Below are positions 56,612 to 64,000 of a DNA stretch of 64,000 nucleotides, one piece after another. Positions within the stretch are counted from its first letter, which is position 1. Each line of letters begins with the position of its first letter. The stretch covers positions 447,001-511,000 of the forward strand of contig NZ_FNSK01000001.1 of assembly GCF_900105075.1 (NCBI RefSeq). The letters are read 5' to 3'. The notes beneath the pieces were generated by a model. The model did no database searches. It saw only the letters and a list, made by a program, of their open reading frames with translations, and was not told the origin of the DNA. The position numbers and the translations under genes were made by a program. The stretch is from Rhodobacter sp. 24-YEA-8. GTDB lineage: Bacteria > Pseudomonadota > Alphaproteobacteria > Rhodobacterales > Rhodobacteraceae.

Positions 56612-57862
56612 TCAGTCTCCTGTCGAGGCAGTGGCGGCGAACCATTCGGTCGGATCGACCGCAGTGGCCCCCATTCTCAATTCCAAGTAAAGCGTTTCCG
56701 TGGCTTCTGCACCAGCCCCGCTTTTCGATCCGCCCGGTGCAAGCGGCGCCTGTTCGGTGGGGACCGGCACGGATCCGCTGCCGTCACTGCCGCCCATCAG
56801 CCCAAGCGGCGCGCCGGTTGCGACAACTTCGCCCACTTCGCCATAAACCGTCCCGAGCCCGCCCAGAACCAGAAGATAGCCGTCACCGAGCTCGAGGATG
56901 ATCACATTTCCGTAGTCGAGCAGTGGCCCGAGATAGCGGATGGTGCCGGGCCAGGGGGCGGTGACCAGAGCGCGGTCGCGGGTGGCAAGCGTCATACCGG
57001 GGCGGCGCACGCCGGCGCCATCGGCTTCATCGGGGCGCCGGATCAGGCTCCCCACCACCGGCAAAGGCAATACACCCATCGCGGTGACAAAGGGGCGCGG
57101 TGCCGCGCCATCGGTCGAGGTCTCGATCAGCCCGGCGGCGAAGCTGTCCAGCGTATCGGCGCTTTCCAGCAAGGCGCGCAGGATCACCGGATCATCGGTG
57201 AAGCGTTTGGGCAGATCGGTGCGCGCCGAGATTGCCTTTGACAGCGCGGTACGTGCCGCCTGGGCCGAGGCGAGCCCGTCGGTCAGATGCTGTCCGGCCG
57301 AGACCTGCAGCGCCCTGAGATCGGCCAGTTCCTGAAGTTCGCGTCGCAGCTGATCGGCCTCGGCCTGGATCAGCGGCGTGACTTCGGCCACCAGCATGCC
57401 CGAGCGGGCAGTGCCAAGCGGCCCTGCCGGATGGATCAGCAATAAGGGCCCGCGGTTCTGTTCCATCTGCGCCAGCGCCGAGACCAGCTGCCCCACGCGG
57501 TCGCGCTTGGCATTAAAGCGGAGTTTCAGCACTTCCTCGCGTAGTTCTGCCTGGCGCAGGGCTTCGCGCAGCGCGGCGAGGCCTTCCTCATAGGCGCGCA
57601 CGGTCTGGGTCAGCGCGGCCACCTGGGCGCGGCCCGTGGTCGCTGCCTCCATTGCCGCCACAGCGTCACGCAGCTGACCAGAGGCACGCGCCGCCTGGTC
57701 GGAAACCGTCAACCCGGCATCGGTCGTCACTGCTGGCTCTGCCACCGGCAGCGCGGCTGAAATCTCGTCCGGCTCTGCCTCCTGCGCGCAGGTCATCGCG
57801 GGCGCCAGCATCAGCGCGAGCGCGAGACCGCCGCAGAGAAAAGAGCCGTGCGCGGATATCAT
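56612..57862 (-). CDS. EnvC-like murein hydrolase activator (degenerate M23 domain)
   Basis: 416-residue periplasmic protein. A signal peptide (ALALMLAPAMTCAQ) is followed by a long coiled coil (about 45-255) and a C-terminal LytM/M23-like domain. The zinc ligands of active M23 peptidases are absent: the HxH position reads LYLEL and the GDGYxTxYAH region reads GDGYLLVLGGL. So it is an activator rather than a hydrolase. ATG 57862 overlaps the gpmI stop. Confidence 0.9.
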   Translation of the reverse strand: MISAHGSFLCGGLALALMLAPAMTCAQEAEPDEISAALPVAEPAVTTDAGLTVSDQAARASGQLRDAVAAMEAATTGRAQVAALTQTVRAYEEGLAALREALRQAELREEVLKLRFNAKRDRVGQLVSALAQMEQNRGPLLLIHPAGPLGTARSGMLVAEVTPLIQAEADQLRRELQELADLRALQVSAGQHLTDGLASAQAARTALSKAISARTDLPKRFTDDPVILRALLESADTLDSFAAGLIETSTDGAAPRPFVTAMGVLPLPVVGSLIRRPDEADGAGVRRPGMTLATRDRALVTAPWPGTIRYLGPLLDYGNVIILELGDGYLLVLGGLGTVYGEVGEVVATGAPLGLMGGSDGSGSVPVPTEQAPLAPGGSKSGAGAEATETLYLELRMGATAVDPTEWFAATASTGD

Positions 57863-59394
57863 CGCAGGATCAGGCTTTCGCCGGTCATCTCGGCTGGTTT
57901 GTCCAGCCCCATTAGATCCAGCAGCGTCGGTGCCAGATCGGCAAGCCGGCCACCGCTGCGCAGATGCGCGCCGCCCTGAATGCCGGTCGGCCCGCCAACC
58001 AGGATCACCGGCACCGGGTTCAGCGTATGGGCAGTATGGGGCTGATGCGTGACCGGATCGGTCATCACATCGCAATTGCCGTGATCGGCACAGATCACCA
58101 TGGCGCCACCGGCTTTTTCCAATGCGGCAAGCGCAGCCGTCAGACCCTGATCCACCGCCTCGCAGGCCTTTATGGCGGCCCCGATCTTGCCGGTATGGCC
58201 GACCATATCGGGATTGGCGTAATTCACCACGATCAGGTCATAGCCTTTTTCAATGGCTTCGACGAATTTCGCAGTCACTTCCGGCGCCGACATCTCGGGT
58301 TGCAGGTCATAGGTCGCCACTTTCGGCGATTGCGGCATGAAGCGATCTTCACCGGGGAACGGCTCTTCACGGCCCCCATTGAGGAAGAAGGTCACATGCG
58401 GATATTTCTCGGTTTCCGCGAGGCGGAACTGGGTCTTGCCCTGTTTCGCCACCCATTCGCCCAGCGTGTTCACGATATCCTGCTTGGGGAACATCGTGGT
58501 CATATAGTGGTTATGGGCCTCGGAGTAATCGACCATGCCGAGGCGCGCGACCAGATGCGGGCGGGTGCCGGGGTCAAAGCCGTCGAAATCCGGCTGGCCA
58601 ATGGCGGCGAGGATCTCTCGCGCGCGATCGGCCCGGAAGTTCAGGAAAAAGAGCCCGTCGCCGTCTTTCATGCCCTGGTAATCGCCCAGGACCGTCGCCG
58701 GGATGAATTCATCGGTCACGCCCGCAGCATAGGCCCGGGCAATCGCCTGACCCGCACTGTCTGCCGTCTCGCCTTTGCCATGCACCATTGCCTCATAGGC
58801 GGTGGCAATGCGTTCCCAGCGATTGTCGCGGTCCATCGCGAAATACCGGCCGGTGACGGTGACGATCTTCACCGAAGGCGGCAGCGCGGCTTCGATCCCG
58901 GCAATCTGGCTCGCAGCGGAAGAGGGCGCCACGTCGCGCCCGTCGGTGATTGCATGGATCACGACCCTGACGCCTTCGGCCGCGATGATCTTCGCGGCTT
59001 CGATCAGATGCGCCTGATGGGCATGGACACCGCCGGGCGAGCAAAGGCCTGCCAGATGCGCGGTGCCGCCAGAGGCCTCAAGCGCCGCAATGAACTGCCG
59101 GAGCGCCGGCTCCGCGCCGAAAGAGCCCGTCTCGATCGCGAGGTCGATCTGGCCCAGATCCATCGCCACCACGCGGCCCGCGCCGATATTGGTATGGCCG
59201 ACCTCGGAATTTCCCATCTGCCCGGTCGGCAGCCCGACATCGGGACCAAAGGTCACGAGGGTGGAATTGGGCCGCGTGGCCATCAGGTTGCGGAAGGTCG
59301 GGATATTGGCCTGGGCCGGGGCCGAGGTTGTCGGATCCGGTCCGATCCCCCATCCGTCGAGGATACATAAAACGACGGGTTTCGGAACAGACAT
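57859..59394 (-). CDS. gpmI: 2,3-bisphosphoglycerate-independent phosphoglycerate mutase
   Basis: Interconverts 3- and 2-phosphoglycerate using two Mn ions, which in this genome connects Gck output to central carbon. The 511-residue protein has CILDGWG (metal-binding Asp), the nucleophile Ser in GNSEVGHTNIGAGR, YSEAHNHY, the late metal motif YANPDMVGHTG, and CADHGN. Start 59394 has AGAGG upstream. First gene of a coupled run gpmI-envC-ctpA-rppH. Confidence 0.96.
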   Translation of the reverse strand: MSVPKPVVLCILDGWGIGPDPTTSAPAQANIPTFRNLMATRPNSTLVTFGPDVGLPTGQMGNSEVGHTNIGAGRVVAMDLGQIDLAIETGSFGAEPALRQFIAALEASGGTAHLAGLCSPGGVHAHQAHLIEAAKIIAAEGVRVVIHAITDGRDVAPSSAASQIAGIEAALPPSVKIVTVTGRYFAMDRDNRWERIATAYEAMVHGKGETADSAGQAIARAYAAGVTDEFIPATVLGDYQGMKDGDGLFFLNFRADRAREILAAIGQPDFDGFDPGTRPHLVARLGMVDYSEAHNHYMTTMFPKQDIVNTLGEWVAKQGKTQFRLAETEKYPHVTFFLNGGREEPFPGEDRFMPQSPKVATYDLQPEMSAPEVTAKFVEAIEKGYDLIVVNYANPDMVGHTGKIGAAIKACEAVDQGLTAALAALEKAGGAMVICADHGNCDVMTDPVTHQPHTAHTLNPVPVILVGGPTGIQGGAHLRSGGRLADLAPTLLDLMGLDKPAEMTGESLILR

Positions 59395-59490
59395 GCGCGA
59401 CCTCTCAGGCAGTAACGGGCCAAGTTTTACGCGCGGCCCGGGGGCAGAGCAACCGCAGAAAGCCGCCATTCCCACCCGCCGGGGGCTCTG

Positions 59491-60378
59491 TCACAGAGCT
59501 TTGTTGTTCCGTGCGCGAACCCGCTGCCGCCAGAGCGTGAAAAGCCCGGCCGCGACCACGATCACCGCCCCGATCACCACATTGATGCGCAGGTTCTCAT
59601 TGAGGAAAACCAGACCGAGGAAAGACACGAATGGCAGCTGGAAATAGGCAAAGGGCTGGATATCAGAGGCCTCGGCCACATCATAGGCCTTGATCAGCAG
59701 CCAGTGCCCCAGCACGGCGGTGCAGCACAAAATGGCCATCAGGCTCCAGTCGAAGCCGGACATGTTCTGCCAGTGCATCAAGCCGAAAGGCGTGATGAAA
59801 ACGGCACCCGAAATCCCGGTCCAGAAGAAGCTGGTCGAGGCACTGTCCTCGCGCGCCACATAGCGGGTCAACAGCCCGTAAAGCGCAAACATGGCCGCAG
59901 CCGAAAGCGGCAAAAGCGCCCAGGGGGTGAAAACGCCGCCGCCCGGGTTGAGGATGACAATCACCCCGATAAAACCAACCAGCACCGCCAGCCAGCGCCG
60001 CCAGCCGACTTTTTCACCAAGGATCGGGCCCGAAAACAGCGTCACCAGCAGCGGATAGACCACGAAAACCGCATGGGTCTCGATCAGGCCAAGTCTGATG
60101 AAGGCCACAACCATGACGCAGATTTCTGCCACCAGCAGAAAGCCGCGCAGGATCTGCAACAGGGGATAGCGGCTCTTTGCCGCCGCTTTCAGCCCGCCCG
60201 GGCTGCGCGCGGCCAGCGCCAGCACGAAAACGGTCATGAACCAGAAGCGGATCATCACCACCATATAGATGTTCACCGACTCGCCGAGATGGCGCGAAAG
60301 ACCATCCTGAATCGCAAAAATCGCCGAAGTGGCGATCATCAGCAGGATACCGAGTCGGGTGTTTTGGGGCGCGCTCAT
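59491..60378 (-). CDS. EamA/DMT-family transporter
   Basis: 295-residue inner-membrane protein with two EamA repeats and about ten helices. Landmarks are SAIFAIQDGLSRHL and, in the second half, FAYFQLPFVSFLGLVFLNENL, matching the RarD/YedA-like group. The substrate is unknown. Start 60378 is preferred over 60450. Confidence 0.86.
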   Translation of the reverse strand: MSAPQNTRLGILLMIATSAIFAIQDGLSRHLGESVNIYMVVMIRFWFMTVFVLALAARSPGGLKAAAKSRYPLLQILRGFLLVAEICVMVVAFIRLGLIETHAVFVVYPLLVTLFSGPILGEKVGWRRWLAVLVGFIGVIVILNPGGGVFTPWALLPLSAAAMFALYGLLTRYVAREDSASTSFFWTGISGAVFITPFGLMHWQNMSGFDWSLMAILCCTAVLGHWLLIKAYDVAEASDIQPFAYFQLPFVSFLGLVFLNENLRINVVIGAVIVVAAGLFTLWRQRVRARNNKAL

Positions 60379-60488
60379 GATGCTGTCACCGCTATCACGG
60401 AGAACAGGGCTGCAACAGGGGCGAGGGCCGCGATCCTGCCCCCGTGACATTTCAGGCAGCCTTGCGCTTTTTGCATGGCACTGTCGGT

Positions 60489-61652
60489 TCAGCCCGGCCC
60501 GGCGTCCCGGCCCGGCAGGACGGGCGTGGCGTCCGGGGCCAGCTCCTCGAAGTCGAAATTATCAAGCCGGCGGGCTCGTTTTCCGGCCTTGTCCGAAGAG
60601 ATACGGATCTCTTCTATATCCCGCACCGCCATCTGGAAATGACGGTCAAGATTGCCGACCCGCGCGCCAAGCCGATCCACATCCTGCGACAAAAGCGAGA
60701 GCTCTTTGCGGATGGCGCCGGCCTGTTCGCGCATCCGCGCGTCTTTCAGCACCGCGCGCATGGTGTTCAGCGTCGCCATGCAGGTTGTGGGCGAGACGAT
60801 CCAGACCCGGGCGGCAAACCCCTCACGCACGAGCTCGGGGAAATTCGCATGCAGTTCGGCATAGACCGCTTCCGAGGGCAGGAACATCAGCGCGCCATCT
60901 GCGGTCTCGCCCTCAAGGATATAGCGCTCGGAGATGGCGCGGATATGGGCGCGCAGCGCCTGGCGCAACTGCTGGGCAGCCTCATGGCTCTGGCGCGGGT
61001 TTTCGGCGCGGCGCAGCGCCTCGTAGGGTTCCAGCGGAAATTTCGCATCGATCACGATGGGGCCGGGAGGCTTTGGCAGATGCACAAGGCAATCCGCACG
61101 GCGGCCATTCGGAAGCGTCGCCTGCATCGTATAGCTGTCGGCGGGCAGCGCTTTCGAGACGATGTCATGCAGCTGGATCTCGCCAAAGGCGCCCCGGGTC
61201 TGTTTGTTTGCCAGAATATCCTGCAAGGACAGAACGTTGCCGGAAAGTTTCTCGATCTTTTCCTGCGCCTTGTCGATGGTTTCCAGCCGCTGGTGCAATT
61301 CCCCGAGAGACCGCGCCGTGCGGGTCGATGTGCCATGCAGCGCCTCGGTCATCTGGCGCTGCACATCGGCAAGGCGGGCTTCCATCAGTTTCAGCATCGA
61401 GACCTGCGATGCGGCCTGCGCTTCAGATACATGGCTCAGCCCGCCCGAGAGCCGCTCCTGCCCCTCGGACAGGGCCTGGACGCGGTGGCTCATCCAGGCG
61501 ATCTCGTTCATCAGGGGCTGCGCGGAATTGCCCGCTCGACTGGCGGCCCGCAGGATCAGGATCAGAAGGGCAATGATCCCGAAGCCGATCGCGCCGCCGA
61601 TCAGGATCTCAGGGGCGCTCCAGGCATAAGTCTGGCCGAAAAGCGTGATCAT
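60489..61652 (-). CDS. rmuC: DNA recombination protein RmuC
   Basis: 387-residue protein with one N-terminal membrane helix (about 14-35), a long coiled coil (about 50-150), and the PD-(D/E)XK-like RmuC core: RGAFGEIQLHDIV, VIDAKFPLEPYEAL and MFLPSEAVYAEL. It limits inversions between short repeats in E. coli. It overlaps mutL by 4 bases, which suggests a shared genome-maintenance transcript. Confidence 0.93.
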   Translation of the reverse strand: MITLFGQTYAWSAPEILIGGAIGFGIIALLILILRAASRAGNSAQPLMNEIAWMSHRVQALSEGQERLSGGLSHVSEAQAASQVSMLKLMEARLADVQRQMTEALHGTSTRTARSLGELHQRLETIDKAQEKIEKLSGNVLSLQDILANKQTRGAFGEIQLHDIVSKALPADSYTMQATLPNGRRADCLVHLPKPPGPIVIDAKFPLEPYEALRRAENPRQSHEAAQQLRQALRAHIRAISERYILEGETADGALMFLPSEAVYAELHANFPELVREGFAARVWIVSPTTCMATLNTMRAVLKDARMREQAGAIRKELSLLSQDVDRLGARVGNLDRHFQMAVRDIEEIRISSDKAGKRARRLDNFDFEELAPDATPVLPGRDAGPG

Positions 61653-63550
61653 CTGCGCCCGAAAAGCCGTTCGATATCATGGAGCTTCAGCTCGACCCAG
61701 GTGGGGCGGCCGTGATTGCACTGGCCGGAATTCGGTGTGACCTCCATCTCGCGCAACAGCGCGTTCATCTCTTCGGGGCGCATCTGCCGGCCAGAGCGGA
61801 CCGAGCCATGGCAGGCCATGCGCGACAGCACCGCGTCGATTTTCGCGCGGGTCAGCTGGCTGTCGCCCTGATCCGACAACTCGTCGAGAATATCGCGGAT
61901 CAGCGCGGCCGCGTTGACTTCGCCGAGGATCGCCGGGGTTTCGGTCACCGATATCGCCGAACCGCCGAAGGACTCGATGATGAGGCCGGCGCCGGCGAGG
62001 CTTTCAGCAGCCGAGAGGATCAGGCTGGCATCGGGCGAAGAGAGGGTGATGATCTCGGGGATCAGCAGCACCTGACGCGGGATCTCGCGGCTGGCCATCT
62101 GCGCCTTCAGCCGTTCATAGACGAGGCGTTCATGTGCGGCATGCTGGTCGACGATGACGATGCCGTCCGGCGTCTGGGCGATGATCCAGTTTTCGTGCAG
62201 CTGGGCACGCGCGGCGCCGAGGGGGAAGCTCTGCGGCGCGGGCGCGGGCCCTGCCGGATCCTGATCCCGGATCTGCGCCGGGGTCGCGCCCAGGTCTGCA
62301 ATCGTGTTGACCTGAGGGGCTTCGGCGAAGCCCGGGGCGGGCAGGGGCGCCTGAAAGGCGAAGGCCTGGGCGAGGCTGCTCTGCGCAGGACGGTGCGGCA
62401 GGTCATGCGCATAAGTCGGTCGCATCGGCTGGGGCGCGAGGCTCTGGCCCGGCCGGAAAGCCCCGATTGTCTCGGCCCCCACGGTGGTCGAGGCCCGATG
62501 GCCCGCTCCGCTCAGGGCCGTCCGGATCGCGGTGACGATCAGCGAGCGGGCGGCATCGGGCTCGCGAAACCGCACCTCGGATTTCGCCGGATGCACGTTC
62601 ACATCCACCCGTTCGGGATCGACAATCAGGTTCAGCACCGCCGCCGGATGGCGGTCGCGTGACAGCACGTCGAAATAGGCGGCCCGCAGCGCACCGAGCA
62701 GCAGGCGGTCATTCACCGGGCGACCATTGACGAAGAGATATTGCTGCGTCGAGGATCCGCGCGAATAGGTCGGCAGCGCGGCATAGCCCAGCAGGGCGAG
62801 ACCGTCGCGGCTGGCATCAATCGCCATGGCATTGGCGGTGAAATCCGCGCCGATGACCCGCGTAAGCCGCCCCTGCAATGCGTCAAACAGATCGCCCTGT
62901 TCGGGGTCAAGGCGCAGGATCACTCTTGGCCCGTCTGCGGTAACCTCGGACAGGGTAAAGCCCACCGCCGGCTCGGCCATGGCAAGACGTTTGACCACTT
63001 CATGGATCGCCTGGGCCTCGGCCCGGTCTGATCGCATGAATTTCAGCCGTGCGGGCGTTGCATGGAACAGATCGCGCAACTCGACCACGGTGCCCGAGGT
63101 CAGTGCGGCCGGTCGTGGCCCGTCAAGCCGCCCGCCGGTGCAGGTGATCAGGGCTGCGTCAAATCCCGCCGCGCGCGAGGTGATCGCCAGCCGCCCGACG
63201 GCGCCCAGGGAGGGCAGCGCCTCGCCGCGAAACCCGAAAGACCGGATGTTCAGCAGATCACTGCCGTCGATTTTCGAGGTGGCATGGCGGCTCAGCGCCA
63301 GCGGCAGATCCTCGGGCGTCATGCCGCAGCCATCATCGGTGACCCGGATCAGCGTCTTGCCACCATCGGTATATTCGATCCGGATCCGTGTCGCGCCTGC
63401 GTCTATCGCGTTTTCCACCAGCTCTTTCACGGCGGATGCGGGCCGCTCCACAACTTCACCTGCGGCGATGCGGTTGATCGCGGCTTCGTCCAGCTGACGG
63501 ATCACAGGACGCGTGGTTTCTTGCGAGAGGTTGGGGGCGAACTGGCTCAT
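61649..63550 (-). CDS. mutL: DNA mismatch repair protein MutL
   Basis: 633-residue mismatch-repair protein. GHKL ATPase motifs are VKELVENAIDAGATRI, DDGCGM and GFRGEALPSLGAV. A Pro/Ala/Gln-rich linker spans about 355-450. The C-terminal domain retains the endonuclease motif DQHAAHERLVYE (468-479), ACHGSVRSG and CNHGRP, so nicking activity is expected, as in most non-methyl-directed systems. Confidence 0.96.
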   Translation of the reverse strand: MSQFAPNLSQETTRPVIRQLDEAAINRIAAGEVVERPASAVKELVENAIDAGATRIRIEYTDGGKTLIRVTDDGCGMTPEDLPLALSRHATSKIDGSDLLNIRSFGFRGEALPSLGAVGRLAITSRAAGFDAALITCTGGRLDGPRPAALTSGTVVELRDLFHATPARLKFMRSDRAEAQAIHEVVKRLAMAEPAVGFTLSEVTADGPRVILRLDPEQGDLFDALQGRLTRVIGADFTANAMAIDASRDGLALLGYAALPTYSRGSSTQQYLFVNGRPVNDRLLLGALRAAYFDVLSRDRHPAAVLNLIVDPERVDVNVHPAKSEVRFREPDAARSLIVTAIRTALSGAGHRASTTVGAETIGAFRPGQSLAPQPMRPTYAHDLPHRPAQSSLAQAFAFQAPLPAPGFAEAPQVNTIADLGATPAQIRDQDPAGPAPAPQSFPLGAARAQLHENWIIAQTPDGIVIVDQHAAHERLVYERLKAQMASREIPRQVLLIPEIITLSSPDASLILSAAESLAGAGLIIESFGGSAISVTETPAILGEVNAAALIRDILDELSDQGDSQLTRAKIDAVLSRMACHGSVRSGRQMRPEEMNALLREMEVTPNSGQCNHGRPTWVELKLHDIERLFGRR

Positions 63551-63655
63551 GCCGCAATATCTAGCAGCGGATGGCGAGTCGCGAAAGGCCCGCCAGATCT
63601 TGCCCGGCCTGCGGGTCTCCCCGCACAGATCCCCCCGCGCGCGGCGGGGAGGGGG

Positions 63656-63678
63656 CCGGGGAGGGTAGCCCTCCCCGG
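63656..63678. other. GC-rich hairpin upstream of mutL
   Basis: CCGGGGAGGG-TAG-CCCTCCCCGG, followed on the plus strand by CTTTGTT. Between the M16 peptidase and mutL; weak terminator-like, more likely a processing or boundary hairpin. Confidence 0.45.
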
Positions 63679-63722
63679 CTTTGTTCAGGAAAACACCGCC
63701 CTGTCAGGTGCTGCGCCGCGCG

Positions 63723-64000
63723 TCACGGTGACGGGGTCACATCCACCGGCTGGCCCACCACCACGAAACGCAGGGCCTCGGGCTGATAAAGCCGCGCCGC
63801 GACCCGTTTCACATCCTCCATCGTGACCGCTTCGATCTTCGCATTGCGGGTGTTCGGATAGTCGATCGGCATCCCCTGCATCTGCATACCCACAAGGATC
63901 GAGGCAATCGGCGCATTGCCGTCAAAGCGCAACGGATAGGCGCCGGTCAGATAGGTCTTCGCATCGGTAAGCTCTTTCTCGCTGATCCCTTCGATCGCGA
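63723..64000 (-). CDS. M16-family peptidase (insulinase-like), C-terminal part, cut by window edge
   Basis: Partial CDS running in from beyond the window end; the stop is at 63723. The 92 visible residues contain GISEKELTDAKTYLTGAYPL and RFDGNAPIASIL, then MEDVKRVAARLY and LRFVVVGQP, matching the C-terminal domain of PqqL/insulinase-like M16 peptidases (the inactive half or a non-catalytic partner). The HxxEH zinc motif would lie outside. It is followed by mutL on the same strand after about 170 bases. Confidence 0.8.
   Translation of the reverse strand, partial: AIEGISEKELTDAKTYLTGAYPLRFDGNAPIASILVGMQMQGMPIDYPNTRNAKIEAVTMEDVKRVAARLYQPEALRFVVVGQPVDVTPSP

Overview
The window is a GC-rich alphaproteobacterial chromosome segment, most likely Rhodobacteraceae. 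Three things point there: a GcrA cell-cycle regulator, a SAM/SAH-type riboswitch directly before metK (a class known from Rhodobacterales), and a Roseobacter/Gemmobacter-like set of methylated-amine genes. No rRNA, tRNA, IS element, prophage or CRISPR array was found.

0-20 kb is mostly housekeeping. In order: an unknown protein, miaB, an OmpA-like protein with a companion lipoprotein, phoH-ybeY-corC-lnt, riboswitch-metK, trmB, aroA, a secreted unknown, gcrA, a glutathione-S-transferase-like protein, argD-argF, an MFS transporter and hrpB.

20-53 kb is the notable region, an almost continuous methylated-amine methylotrophy island. Trimethylamine is oxidised by Tmm, and its N-oxide is demethylated by Tdm. 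Dimethylamine is demethylated by DmmDABC. Monomethylamine enters the N-methylglutamate route through GmaS and MgsABC. One-carbon units on tetrahydrofolate are oxidised by two FolD homologues and Fhs, or assimilated by the serine cycle: GlyA, SgaA, HprA, Gck, Ppc, MtkA/MtkB and Mcl. An Amt-like membrane protein, a GntR regulator, a LuxR-type orphan response regulator, a cytoplasmic solute-binding-fold protein, a truncated haemoglobin and a chorismate mutase are interleaved. N-methylglutamate dehydrogenase (mgdABCD), malate dehydrogenase and enolase are not in the window.

53-64 kb returns to housekeeping genes: pfkB, then the minus-strand run gpmI-envC-ctpA-rppH, an EamA transporter, mutL-rmuC, and the 3' end of an M16 peptidase gene cut by the window edge.

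Points most worth a second look: the Amt-like protein lacks both pore histidines; the second FolD has lost the catalytic Lys; the PEP carboxylase has lost two of the four aspartate-inhibitor ligands; an orphan response regulator with a degenerate receiver is divergent from the serine-cycle operon; and a dispersed composite hairpin repeat occurs three times.
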